DNA from: an uncultured bacterium
GTDB lineage: Bacteria; Bacteroidota; Bacteroidia; CAILMK01
DNA: 37,876 bases
NCBI GenBank assembly: GCA_903829945.1
Contig: CAIKRV010000037.1
Span: 1-37,876, forward strand
Direction: 5' to 3'
Below the pieces are notes generated by a model, which saw nothing but the letters and a program-made list of their open reading frames with translations, ran no database searches and was not told where the DNA came from. Numbering within the stretch: the stretch's first letter is position 1; every line of letters starts with the position of its first letter. The position numbers and the translations under genes are program-made. Below, one piece after another: positions 7,523 to 16,800 of this stretch.

Positions 7523-8065
7523 TTAATCCAATCTGGTAATCAAAACTTCAATTTTTTTTGCAGCATGGTGGTAAGATGCTTTTAAGGCCCCAACGGAAGT
7601 GTCCAAAACTTTACTCATTTCTTCGTAAGGCATTTCTTCATAATAACGCAATTGAAATACAATCCGTTGCTTTTCAGGTAAAGTTAAAATGGCCTTTTGT
7701 AAGCGCAATAGTAAGTCGTTGCCACTAATTTGATTCCCGGTGTCAATTTTGTTACTTAGCTCAGCTTCAACGTCTCCCAAAGGAAGAAAAAAACGTTTTT
7801 TCTTTTTATCCAAATGAGATAAAGCTTCGTTGACCGAAATTCTATACAACCATGTATATAATTGAGATTCAGCTTTAAAATTAGCAAGATTTTGCCAAAC
7901 TTTGATCCAGACATTTTGCAATAAATCATCTGCATCATCGTGATCTACAACCATTCTTCGTAATAACCAATAAAGTTTTTGTTGATACTTACGAACCAAC
8001 ATATTAAAGGCATAAGATTGGGTATCCTGATTCCTAAATTGCTGAATGATTTCTTCGTCGGACAT
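7523..8065 (-). CDS. RNA polymerase ECF-type sigma factor
   Basis: 180 residues, normal for the group. Sigma region 2 spans about 14-80 (FNMLVRKYQQKLYWLLRRMVVDHDDADDLLQNVWIKVWQNL is the core-binding/-10 part) and region 4 about 120-172 (LPEKQRIVFQLRYYEEMPYEEMSKVLDTSVGALKASYHHAAKKIE), with the helix-turn-helix SKVLDTSVGALKASYHHA. First gene of a three-gene operon with an anti-sigma factor and periplasmic sensor. No TAnnTTTG box upstream; an inverted repeat TTGCA-N6-TGCAA (8073-8088) sits just before the ATG. ECF genes often transcribe themselves. Confidence 0.92.
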   Translation of the reverse strand: MSDEEIIQQFRNQDTQSYAFNMLVRKYQQKLYWLLRRMVVDHDDADDLLQNVWIKVWQNLANFKAESQLYTWLYRISVNEALSHLDKKKKRFFLPLGDVEAELSNKIDTGNQISGNDLLLRLQKAILTLPEKQRIVFQLRYYEEMPYEEMSKVLDTSVGALKASYHHAAKKIEVLITRLD

Positions 8066-8180
8066 GCTTGGTTTGCATTGTACTGCAATAATTATGCAGA
8101 ACTATGCTATAACCAAGATTACGTATAATAATTAGTTGCAGAGGGGTTCATCATTTAATATGATCCATGCCATTCGACAA

Positions 8181-9140
8181 TTATTTTTTCCTTTTAATTA
8201 CGGCTTGAGCAGCTTGAACAATATTTATAGTATCCAAACCATATTTTTTCATCAATTCATCAGGCTTGCCGCTTTCGCCGAAACTATCATTAACAGCCAC
8301 CATTTCTAAAGGCGTCGGTAATTCTCTGGACAATAATTGAGCGATACTATCACCTAGTCCACCATTCCTTTGGTGTTCTTCAGCAGTCACCACTGCTCCA
8401 GTTTTACCTACTGATTTCAGGATAGCAGCAGCATCCAAGGGCTTTATGGTATGAATATTTATTACCTCAGCTGACATACCTAATTCTGCAAGCTGGGCTT
8501 GGGCCTCAATGGCTTTCCAAACCAAATGTCCGGTTGCAAAAATGCTGACATCCGTTCCATCGATCAAATGAAGTGCTTTTCCAATTTGAAAATCTTGATT
8601 TTCAGGAGTGAAATTTGGAACTGCAGGGCGACCAAAACGCAAATATACCGGTCCTTCATAATCGGCTATGGCAATGGTAGCTGCTTTGGTTTGGTTGTAA
8701 TCACAAGGATTAATGACCGTCATATGAGGTAACATTTTCATTAAGCCTATATCTTCTAAAATTTGGTGCGTAGCACCATCTTCTCCCAAAGTAACTCCGG
8801 CATGAGAAGCACATATTTTTACGTTTTTACCTGAATAGGCAACCGATTGGCGAATTTGATCATACACCCGGCCGGTTGAAAAATTGGCAAAAGTACCGGT
8901 ATAAGGTATTTTCCCACCAATGGTAAGTCCTGCGGCGATACCGATCATATTTGCCTCTGCAATTCCCACTTGTACAAAACGTGTGGGAAACTCCTTATGA
9001 AACTTACCCATCTTTAGGGAATCCGTTAGGTCTGCACAAAGACCTACAACATTAGGATTTTTTTGTGCTACTTCATACAGTCCGTCGCCAAAGCCATCAC
9101 GTGTTGCTTTATTGTTTATAATGGTAAATGCTGTTTTCAT
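8181..9140 (-). CDS. Transketolase, C-terminal subunit (pyrimidine-binding and C domains)
   Basis: 319 residues: the second half of a split transketolase, moving two-carbon ketol units in the non-oxidative pentose phosphate pathway with thiamine diphosphate. The catalytic Glu lies in QVGIAEANMIGIAAGL (E62), followed by TFANFSTGRVYDQIRQSVAYSGKNV and ASHAGVTLGEDGATHQ (111-126). The C-terminal transketolase domain begins near 190. The N-terminal half is encoded upstream at 10580-11434, with an unrelated von Willebrand A gene between them. Its ATG overlaps the stop of that gene (ATGA, 9137-9140). Confidence 0.93.
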   Translation of the reverse strand: MKTAFTIINNKATRDGFGDGLYEVAQKNPNVVGLCADLTDSLKMGKFHKEFPTRFVQVGIAEANMIGIAAGLTIGGKIPYTGTFANFSTGRVYDQIRQSVAYSGKNVKICASHAGVTLGEDGATHQILEDIGLMKMLPHMTVINPCDYNQTKAATIAIADYEGPVYLRFGRPAVPNFTPENQDFQIGKALHLIDGTDVSIFATGHLVWKAIEAQAQLAELGMSAEVINIHTIKPLDAAAILKSVGKTGAVVTAEEHQRNGGLGDSIAQLLSRELPTPLEMVAVNDSFGESGKPDELMKKYGLDTINIVQAAQAVIKRKK

Positions 9141-10567
9141 TTGCTTAAGTCTAATGTTATTTTTGTTCCGCTATTTATTTGAAATTCCTTTGTTATACTT
9201 TCTTCCGTTTGCTTTGCTGATTTCACCCTGTAGATGACTCGATAGGTACCGGGCTGCAATTCATATCCCTCTCTGCCCTTGGTACCGCCACTTAAGTCGC
9301 ATACCCATTCAATCTTGCCACCATTAACTACAAAAACACTTCCAACGATATCCTTTGCATAGGAAAAGTCAATATGTCCGGCATTGGGGATATCAATCTT
9401 CTTGGTTAAATTCTCCTCTATTTTTACTCCATTGAAATGCACTCGAGGAAGGGTTAATGCTTCAATATCATATTCGCCACATAAAAAGCGATGCGTTGTA
9501 TTGGATTCCTGCTGATAAATTATATCCGTATGATGAGCTTCACGAATAATACATTTCACGATTCCGGCCTTTAAATTGATTTGCAAATTTCCCTGCGAGG
9601 CATCTACATTGATAATATTATGTTTTGCAGCTTTTAATGCTATATCATGCTTAAGAATCACCGGTGTTGTATTGATCTGTAAATCATATTTAATGACGGC
9701 ATCCATTTTAAAAGTATCCGGTAATCCGGAGGTATTCATAGTATGATAATAATTGGCCACTATTTCATGGTTTTTGGCATTAAAGAAGGTCATATCCACA
9801 TTGGTTTCCACGGCCTTACCTTTTGAATTATTTAGGTTTACCTGTATAGTAGTATTATTGAGTGCTTGTGATACCACCATATTTAAAATTTCGCTTAAGT
9901 CAGCCTCGGTACGAGTATTATAAACCCTACCTACACAATGAAAAGATTGAATAACATCATCGCTTAATCCTATGCCAATTATAAAAGGTTTTAAAATAAT
10001 TCCTTTTTCTTGTAAAGTACGAGAAACGGCACAAGGGTCACCGCCACATTCCTCATATCCATCAGTAATCAGAATAATATAATTTTGACCTTTACCTGAA
10101 GGAAATTCATGTTGTGCCATGGCAAGGGAATAAGCAATTGGAGTGGTCCCTTTTGGCTCCAATTTTTTTACTTCACTCTTAATGCGTTCATAATTTCCGG
10201 GTTCAAACCAAACAGCTAAACGTGTATCTCTACAGTCCTTTTCCCTATGGGTATCTCCATAAGTATGTAAGGCCAAATCTACGTCAGGTATATTTTTAAG
10301 GCTATCTACCATTTGGATAATGAGACGTTTGGCAACAGCCATTTTTTCTTGTTTACTCCCACCTCCAATATATCCATTCATACTGCCGGAACAATCCAAC
10401 ATTAATAGTATTCTTGTTCTTTTTTCAGGCTGACTTTGCGCCGAAACCTTAGAGAAAAATCCAAATAAGCTAATAACTAAAAAACATACTTTCAGGTATG
10501 CTTTCCAGCAATTGTTTTGCTTAACTTTAGGCAATATAAACGCAATATCATGAGTTGAAAATTTCAA
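9137..10567 (-). CDS. Secreted von Willebrand factor A (vWA) domain protein
   Basis: 476 residues. A signal/anchor segment (about 24-44, KVCFLVISLFGFFSKVSAQ) is followed by a vWA domain at about 52-230 with an intact MIDAS: D58-x-S60-x-S62 in LLMLDCSGSMNG, the Thr in KGTTPIAYSLA, and ITDGYEECGGD. The C-terminal half is beta-rich, repeating small Ig-like or carboxypeptidase-like units. Starts at TTG 10567, 12 bases after the upstream transketolase half; no good ATG is in frame before the vWA core, so the exact start is uncertain. Sandwiched between the two transketolase halves and overlapping the second by 4 bases. Likely a metal-dependent adhesion or protein-binding module; partner unknown. 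Confidence 0.82.
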   Translation of the reverse strand: MKFSTHDIAFILPKVKQNNCWKAYLKVCFLVISLFGFFSKVSAQSQPEKRTRILLMLDCSGSMNGYIGGGSKQEKMAVAKRLIIQMVDSLKNIPDVDLALHTYGDTHREKDCRDTRLAVWFEPGNYERIKSEVKKLEPKGTTPIAYSLAMAQHEFPSGKGQNYIILITDGYEECGGDPCAVSRTLQEKGIILKPFIIGIGLSDDVIQSFHCVGRVYNTRTEADLSEILNMVVSQALNNTTIQVNLNNSKGKAVETNVDMTFFNAKNHEIVANYYHTMNTSGLPDTFKMDAVIKYDLQINTTPVILKHDIALKAAKHNIINVDASQGNLQINLKAGIVKCIIREAHHTDIIYQQESNTTHRFLCGEYDIEALTLPRVHFNGVKIEENLTKKIDIPNAGHIDFSYAKDIVGSVFVVNGGKIEWVCDLSGGTKGREGYELQPGTYRVIYRVKSAKQTEESITKEFQINSGTKITLDLSK

Positions 10568-10579
10568 TCCTTATAGGTG

Positions 10580-11434
10580 TTAATAATCTCCTAATGTTTC
10601 TTCTAATTGTGCCAATGCCTTTTGCAATTGTTCATCATTTGGAGCCACTCCGTGCCACCTATGGTCGTCCTCCATAAAATCAACACCTGCTCCCATTTTT
10701 GTACGCATTAAGATGGCAATACACTCACCGCGATGAGTAAGTCCTTTGGCAATATTTAAAGTTTCAATCAAATCACTCATATGGTTGCCATTGGTCTCTA
10801 AAACATGCCATCCAAAACTTCTAAGTTTGGCAGGTAAATCCCCTAGTGACATTACATCCTGCAGGCGACCATCTATTTGTTGACCATTATAATCTATGGT
10901 AACGATTAAATTATCAACTTTATGATTAGGTGCAAACATTAAGGCTTCCCAATTTTGCCCTTCTTGTAATTCCCCATCTCCATGTAAGGTATATACTAAA
11001 GAATTATCCTTATTTAATTTCTTAGCTAAAGCTGCTCCGATAGCGACACTCAAACCTTGGCCAAGTGAACCGGTTGCAATTCTTATTCCTTCTAAACCTT
11101 CATGGGTGGCAGGATGTCCTTGCAAGCGGGTATTGAGCTTCCTGAAGCTTGCTAATTCTGAAACAGGAAAATACCCTGACCTAGCCAAAGCACTATAAAA
11201 TACCGGTGAAATATGACCATTGGATAAGATAAAAATATCTTCTCCGATACCATTCATGGTAAATGCTTTAGGATTATGATTTAGAATATTGAAATACAAT
11301 GCAGTAAAAAAATCTGCACATCCCAATGAGCCTCCAGGGTGTCCGGATTGAACCCCATGTACCATTCTTACGATATCACGGCGAACCTGGGTGGCTATTT
11401 TTTCGAGTTCTTTTGTGTCGGTAATCTTGTTCAT
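10580..11434 (-). CDS. Transketolase, N-terminal subunit (thiamine pyrophosphate-binding)
   Basis: 284 residues: first half of the split transketolase. Shows SGHPGGSLG (30-38), the thiamine-diphosphate/metal motif GDGELQEGQNWEA (152-164) through DYNGQ (181-185), SNGHISPVFYSAL (71-83) and GHP-x-x-HEGLEGI. ATG at 11434, 8 bases after a TAnnTTTG box. First gene of an apparent operon with the vWA gene and the C-terminal half. Activity needs the protein from 8181-9140 in one complex. Confidence 0.93.
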   Translation of the reverse strand: MNKITDTKELEKIATQVRRDIVRMVHGVQSGHPGGSLGCADFFTALYFNILNHNPKAFTMNGIGEDIFILSNGHISPVFYSALARSGYFPVSELASFRKLNTRLQGHPATHEGLEGIRIATGSLGQGLSVAIGAALAKKLNKDNSLVYTLHGDGELQEGQNWEALMFAPNHKVDNLIVTIDYNGQQIDGRLQDVMSLGDLPAKLRSFGWHVLETNGNHMSDLIETLNIAKGLTHRGECIAILMRTKMGAGVDFMEDDHRWHGVAPNDEQLQKALAQLEETLGDY

Positions 11435-11442
11435 TTCAAGTT

Positions 11443-11450
11443 CAAAATTA
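11443..11450 (-). promoter_or_regulatory. -7 element of transketolase operon promoter
   Basis: Minus-strand TAATTTTG is an exact TAnnTTTG match with only 8 bases to the ATG at 11434, so the mRNA is probably leaderless or nearly so. Confidence 0.5.
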
Positions 11451-11719
11451 GGAGTATTTACTAAATCTTAACTAAGAAGTTGTCCACAAAATAAGATAAT
11501 ATTTTACACATCAATTTCCGGTGAGACCAGCTAATTATTTGTAATTTTTCTATGTAAAAGATTAAAAATGTTAAGAATGGGCTCTTATTACAAAATAATA
11601 AAAGCGGTAAAATAGTACACATTCCCGAATACAAAACGTTTGAAAACTGTAAAATGCAGTGCAATTAAGGTTCTGAAATAATAACTTATTTAGGCAAATG
11701 CCATGTCTAAGTAAGAAAC
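11451..11719. other. Long AT-rich intergenic region, no supported gene
   Basis: Between the transketolase promoter and the frr terminator. A 67-codon minus-strand frame (11461-11664) starts at TTG, is rich in Leu/Ile/Phe/Cys and looks like chance reading of AT-rich DNA. No exact TAnnTTTG box on either strand and no strong hairpin here. Confidence 0.4.
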
Positions 11720-11746
11720 AAAAAAAGGTTACTGTAAACAGTAACC
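11720..11746 (-). terminator. Intrinsic terminator of frr
   Basis: GGTTACTG (11727-11734) and CAGTAACC (11739-11746) form a perfect 8-bp stem with a TAAA loop. On the minus strand it is followed by a run of seven T. Sits 25 bases beyond the frr stop. Confidence 0.85.
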
Positions 11747-11770
11747 CCTAATTTATATTTTATTTGCAAA

Positions 11771-12334
11771 TTACACCGTCATAATTTCCTTCTCTTTTGC
11801 AACTAAAATCTCGTCAATTTTGCGAATATATTTATCCGTTTGCTCCTGAACTTTAGTTTCGCCATTTTTACCTTCATCCTCTGCCAAACCATCCTTCACT
11901 AATTTTTTGATGGATTCCATCATATCTTTGCGAATATTGCGAATCGCAACTTTCCCTTGTTCAGCTTCTTGCTTAGACATTTTCACCAATTGATTCCTAC
12001 GTTCTTCTGTTAATGGCGGGATATTAATACGAATAATATTGCCATCATTTTGAGGGGTAAAACCTAAATTAGCGTTTACGATTGCCTTCTCAATAGCTCC
12101 TAATAATGGCTTTTCCCACGGCTGAATTACTAAAGATCTCGGATCAGGAGTACTAATATTTCCAATTTGTGCCAATGCCGTAGAAGTACCGTAATAATCT
12201 ACAAACACACTATCTAACATGGATGGATTTGCTTTCCCGGCACGAATTTTTGCCAATTCACTACTTAAATGGTCAACTGCTTTGGCCATAGTAGCTTCGG
12301 TATCTTTTATTACATTATTTAGTTGCTCTATCAT
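11771..12334 (-). CDS. frr: Ribosome recycling factor
   Basis: 187 residues from the ATG at 12334 (a GTG directly before it, at 12337, is less likely). Splits post-termination ribosomes together with EF-G. Family blocks: LSSELAKIRAGKANPSMLDSVFVDYYG, ISTPDPRSLVIQPWEK, ANLGFTPQNDGNIIRINIPPLTEERR, and a charged C-terminal helix. Strong promoter 17 bases upstream and an intrinsic terminator downstream, so it is a single-gene unit; pyrH, a common partner of frr, is not here. Confidence 0.95.
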   Translation of the reverse strand: MIEQLNNVIKDTEATMAKAVDHLSSELAKIRAGKANPSMLDSVFVDYYGTSTALAQIGNISTPDPRSLVIQPWEKPLLGAIEKAIVNANLGFTPQNDGNIIRINIPPLTEERRNQLVKMSKQEAEQGKVAIRNIRKDMMESIKKLVKDGLAEDEGKNGETKVQEQTDKYIRKIDEILVAKEKEIMTV

Positions 12335-12351
12335 CACTTTAAACGTTTCGG

Positions 12352-12382
12352 CAAAGATATAAAATTTGTCAATTGGAACAAA
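12352..12382 (-). promoter_or_regulatory. Full-consensus promoter of frr
   Basis: Minus strand: TTTG (12379-12382), 19-bp spacer, TATCTTTG (12352-12359). This is the textbook Bacteroidota arrangement and the best promoter in the window. The box ends 17 bases before the ATG at 12334. Confidence 0.75.
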
Positions 12383-12408
12383 TCCATATCTAAACTTATG
12401 AAAAGAAC

Positions 12409-12990
12409 TTACATGTCATCTTCAGTAATCCATGACTTACCCGGTGGACTAATATAGGCATTCATTAAAGTCAATAACTTGTCAATATTATCACTGGAAA
12501 GCAGCATTTTCTGGTGCTCAGGTTTCAAAAAACCTTGGTCGGCCATATGCTGGATTAATTCCAATAATCCACGATAATATCCGTTACAATTTAAAATGCC
12601 AATGGGCTTATTATGTAAATTTAATTGGGCCCAAGTTAACATTTCAAAAAGTTCTTCCATGGTTCCAAAACCACCCGGCAAGGCGATAATACCATCCGAA
12701 CGTTCATGCATAATTGCCTTACGTTCATGCATAGTATCGACCAATATCAAATCAGTTAAGCCATCATGTGCTACCTCTTTCCCACTAAGAAAATAGGGTA
12801 AAACTCCCGTTACCTTACCCCCATATTGAAGTACGGCATCTGCTACGGTGCCCATGAGGCCAATTTTTGCACCGCCATAAATTAATTCAATATTTCTTTG
12901 GGCTAAGGTTTTCCCTAATAATGCCGCCTGATTCGTATATATAGCATCCGCTCCATAACTTGAACCACAAAAAACTGTGATTTTTTTCAT
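12409..12990 (-). CDS. LOG-family (TIGR00730) nucleotide 5'-monophosphate phosphoribohydrolase
   Basis: 193 residues, Rossmann-like. The signature PGGFGTMEELFE (105-116) and MHERKAIM (87-94) identify the lysine-decarboxylase-like/LOG family, whose tested members cleave ribose 5-phosphate from nucleotide monophosphates, including cytokinin ribotides. N-terminal VFCGSSYG and IYGGAKIGLMG are also typical. The true substrate here is unknown; a housekeeping nucleotide-salvage role is likelier than hormone synthesis. ATG at 12990; follows the hypothetical gene by 19 bases and may share its transcript. Confidence 0.88.
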   Translation of the reverse strand: MKKITVFCGSSYGADAIYTNQAALLGKTLAQRNIELIYGGAKIGLMGTVADAVLQYGGKVTGVLPYFLSGKEVAHDGLTDLILVDTMHERKAIMHERSDGIIALPGGFGTMEELFEMLTWAQLNLHNKPIGILNCNGYYRGLLELIQHMADQGFLKPEHQKMLLSSDNIDKLLTLMNAYISPPGKSWITEDDM

Positions 12991-13009
12991 TCATTTAAAT
13001 TATTTATAT

Positions 13010-13567
13010 TCAATTACTTACGTCTTTCCTTAGCATTATTTGTATTTTACGCTCCAATTCCTCAAATGGGAAGAGTTCTTCCTCCTTAATTCCATTTAAA
13101 ATATATGCAAATGGATAAAATACGAGAGTTGGAACCCCTTGATGTAAAAGTATAATATAACTCCCCTCGGAGGTATTTAATTTTTTCCAAGTCATTAATT
13201 GATTTTCAACCAAATAAAAGCCAATTGCGGCACCAAAAATCAATGCTATTCTTTCGGCAGAATATCCCATAAAGTCATTAAAATCCTCACTTTCCCAAAC
13301 CTCCCAAAATTCTTCCAAATTAGTAGGGTGGTTGATAATATGGTGTTCAAATTGTAATAATGCAGCAAAAAAATCAGCAAGGGTTTGATTGGCTCCTTTC
13401 AAAACTTCCATTTCACTATCCGTCAAATCGGTCATTTGATTTATGCTTTCCGTTGAAATATTAACTCTTAGAAAATTTTCAGTTTCTTTCAAGAAAGCAT
13501 TATTTAATGAAAATGGGACGGCGTCTTCATCAGGTTCATTAGCAAAAAAGCGTTCAAAAAATCCCAT
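13010..13567 (-). CDS. Hypothetical cytosolic protein
   Basis: 185 residues, not recognised. No signal peptide; acidic, mixed helix/strand, with a conserved-looking core (AERIALIFGAAIGFYLVENQ-x-MTWKKL, then VPTLVFYPFAYILNGIKE). This pattern of a Gly-rich helix followed by a hydrophobic strand suggests a small globular immunity- or DUF3806-like fold, but that is a guess. ATG at 13567; a TATATTCG box (13590-13597, one mismatch) lies 22 bases upstream. Followed by the LOG-family gene. Confidence 0.6.
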   Translation of the reverse strand: MGFFERFFANEPDEDAVPFSLNNAFLKETENFLRVNISTESINQMTDLTDSEMEVLKGANQTLADFFAALLQFEHHIINHPTNLEEFWEVWESEDFNDFMGYSAERIALIFGAAIGFYLVENQLMTWKKLNTSEGSYIILLHQGVPTLVFYPFAYILNGIKEEELFPFEELERKIQIMLRKDVSN

Positions 13568-13662
13568 ATCTTAAAAAATTAATGATTCACGAATATAACA
13601 AAAAAGCATAAATATGATTCAGAACCTGAATAAAGATAGCCATATTCGGGTATTTTGCACCT

Positions 13663-13689
13663 AAAGCCTTGCCAAAAAGAGGCTTTGGC
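13663..13689. other. Two mutually exclusive hairpins in an intergenic region
   Basis: AAAGCC (13663-13668) can pair with GGCTTT (13681-13686), or GCCAA (13671-13675) with TTGGC (13685-13689); the two share bases and cannot coexist. The site lies upstream of the likely DUF2723 promoter, so it would not be in that transcript. Function unknown; may be chance. Confidence 0.25.
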
Positions 13690-13744
13690 ACTATTCTAGC
13701 AGAATTTTAAGGCTATTAAACCTTAACATTTTACGCTAAATAAA

Positions 13745-13779
13745 TTGCAAGGACGTATTTAAGCTATTGCTAAAATTTG
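13745..13779 (+). promoter_or_regulatory. Possible promoter of the DUF2723 gene
   Basis: TTG (13745-13747) and, 23 bases on, TAAAATTTG (13771-13779), a TAnnTTTG variant with one extra base. The box ends 30 bases before the ATG at 13810 and overlaps a TTG that would otherwise be an in-frame upstream start. Confidence 0.4.
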
Positions 13780-13809
13780 TACATTCGCATCCAAATTTTT
13801 AACCACATA

Positions 13810-16800
13810 ATGAACTTTAAATCATTTAGCCGACTAAACAACATCGTAGGATGGTTAGTTTTTGCAGTTGCTGCATTTACCTATCTATCGACGATTGAGT
13901 GGACCGTAAGCCTTTGGGATTGCGGAGAATTTATTCCTTCCGCCTTCAAATTAGAAGTTTCCCACCCACCCGGAGCTCCACTGCATGGTATTATCAATCA
14001 TTTATTTACCATGTTTTCATTTGGAAACACTAAGCTTGTTCCCATTTTAGTGAACTCCTCCGCTGCACTGGCCTCTGCCTTTACCATCTTATTTTTATTC
14101 TGGAGCATTACCGCTTTAGCCTTAAAATTAGTGGTAAATGATGAGAATGCTATGGAAAAAGGAACCGTTTGGGCTATTTTAGGTGCGGGCGCTGTAGGTG
14201 GACTAGCCTATACTTTTTCTGACACCTTTTGGTTTTCAGCGGTTGAGGGTGAAGTTTACGCGCTTTCATCATTTTTTACTGCCCTAATATTTTGGGTAGC
14301 CTTAAAATGGGAGCGCCGTGCTGATGAATCCAGGCATTTGCGTTGGTTCGTTTTGATGTTTTACCTCATCGGTTTAGTTATCGGTATTCACTTATTGGGC
14401 TTACTTGTAATTCCGGTTATTGTATTGATGTATTATTATAAAAAATACACTGTTACTAAATGGGGTGCCATCAAAGCCATTATTATTGGATTTGCTGCAC
14501 TGGGTGTAGTTCAAATTGTTATTATCCAATGGCTATTAAAATTTGCAGGCTATTTTGATTTAATTTTTGTCAATAATTTTGGTATGCCGTTCTGGAGTGG
14601 TGTTATCTTCTTCTTTGTGGCATTATTAGCAGCATGTTCTTATGGCATTTATTATACCCATAAGAAAAAGAAGATTATTTTAAACTTGGCATTAACTTCA
14701 TTTGTAGCTGTGGTAATAGGTTATTCATCCTACGCTATGACGGTTGTTCGTTCTTATGCCCACCCTCCCATTGATATGAATGATCCGGAGGATGTATTCA
14801 GTTTATTAAGTTATTTGAGTCGTGAACAATATGGTGATAGCTATGTAATGTATGGTCCATATTACAATGGTGACCGCTACGCGGACATTGAAGATGGGGA
14901 TATGCAATACTACAAAAACAAGAAAACGCATACCTTTGATGAAGACGGTTATAAAAAGCATCAAAAATTCCCTGCAGAATTCTGTACCTTCTTCCCTAGA
15001 ATGTATAGTGCGCAGGATAATCATAAGCAAGGATACCGTGCTTGGCTCAATTTAAAACAAGTACAAGATCCTGAAACCGGTAAAACAGTTTGGGAAGACG
15101 AATTGCCAAATTTCCGATTCAGCTTTATGAAGCATAATATGCGTTTCTTCTGGAATTACCAGATGAATTACATGTATTGGCGCTATTTTGCCTGGAATTT
15201 CATCGGCCGGCAAAATGATATGCAAGGAACTCATGCTGAATTCCATCAAGGAAATTGGATTACGGGCATTGCGCCAATCGATAAAGCATTGGATAGAGGA
15301 CCTCAAGATCATATCCCAACCTATTTAAAGGTGAATAGAGCGCATAATGTGCTTTATGGATTACCATTTATTTTAGGCTTGCTCGGGATGTATTATCAAT
15401 ATAAGAAAAAACGACTGGATTTCGCGGTTGTATTTATGTTCTTCTTCATGACGGGAATTGCCATTGAATTGTACTTGAATATGCCGGATCCGCAGCCACG
15501 GGAACGTGACTATGCCTTTGTGGGTTCGTTTTATGTATATGCCATTTGGATTGGTATAGGCGTATTATGGCTCTGGGAACAATTTAAGAAGCGCATGCCA
15601 AGTATGCAAGCTTCTTCGCTTGCTACTATTTTATGTTTGGTTGCCGTACCAACATTAATGGCTTTCCAAGAATGGGATGATCATGATCGTCATGATAGAT
15701 ATACTTCTCTTGATTATGGAGTGGATTATTTACAATCATGTATGCCACATTCTATTTTAATGTGTAACGGGGATAATGATACTTATCCATTATGGTATGC
15801 TCAGGAAGTAGAAGGTATCCGGGATGATGTACGTATTGTAAACTTAAGCTTGTTGAGCACTGATTGGTACATCAATGAACTTCGTAAACCAATTAATCAT
15901 GCACCCGGCTTGCCATTTTCCATCACGCCTGAAAAACTTCGTGGTTGGGAATATGTTTACTATGCAAAAGAAGCCGTTAGTGATATTGATCAAACCGTGC
16001 CTGCGGATGTAAAAGAAGTAATAAAATACATTACCAGCAGTGCCAGCAGAAATCAAAACATTGGCAAAGGTGAAGTTCCATTATTGCCTACCAGAAAATT
16101 AAAAATTAAGGTTGACCGCGATAAAGTTTTGAAAAATGGTATGGTCAGTCCGAAATATGCGGATATGGTTCCGGATCAAATTGAATTTGATTTGTCAAAA
16201 AATACCTATTATAAATCAGACATGATGGTATTAGATATGATTGCTACCGCTAATTGGGATATTCCAATTTACTTTTCAATCACTTCCGGACCAAATGAAT
16301 ATTTGAATTTGGGTAAATATTTGCAACAAGAAGGTTTGGCCTATCGTTTGGTTCCTTATGCTGTAAAAGGTGTAGGCGATAATAGAAATGTACGTGTAGA
16401 TGTAGATACCATGTACAAAAATATTATGTCCAAATTTAAATGGGGCGGTTTGGAAAAAGGCAGTCATTTGGTGGATTATGTAACCAATAGACAGTGCAAT
16501 AATATGCGCGGCTTATTTTATACCCTTTGCGAGAATTTATTAAATTCCGGTAGAAAAGAAGATGCAATAAAAGCTGCTGACAAATGTTTAGAAGTATTGC
16601 CTGAACGCAATATTCCATATGATGCCGGTGTAGGAAATTTAGTTCAAATTTACTATGACGCAGGTGCTAATGATAAAGGACATAAATTGGCAGAACACCT
16701 CTCTGACCTCTTAATTGAAGAATTAAACTACTATAGCCGTGCTAAGCCAACCCAATGGCAGGATGTAGGAAATGAAATAAATGAAGGTTTGAGAATGCTT

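Noticed and set aside
8066-8180. ECF-type promoter (AAC and CGT boxes) upstream of the sigma gene
   Set aside because: AAC and CGT triplets occur but with about 22 bp between them, outside the normal 16-18 bp, so not called.
11461-11664. 67-codon minus-strand frame
   Set aside because: TTG start, hydrophobic/Cys composition of chance AT-rich reading, no promoter, no ribosome site.
13777-13809. TTG-initiated 11-residue extension of the DUF2723 protein
   Set aside because: The TTG lies in the predicted -7 box, and ATG 13810 begins the family-like N-terminus.
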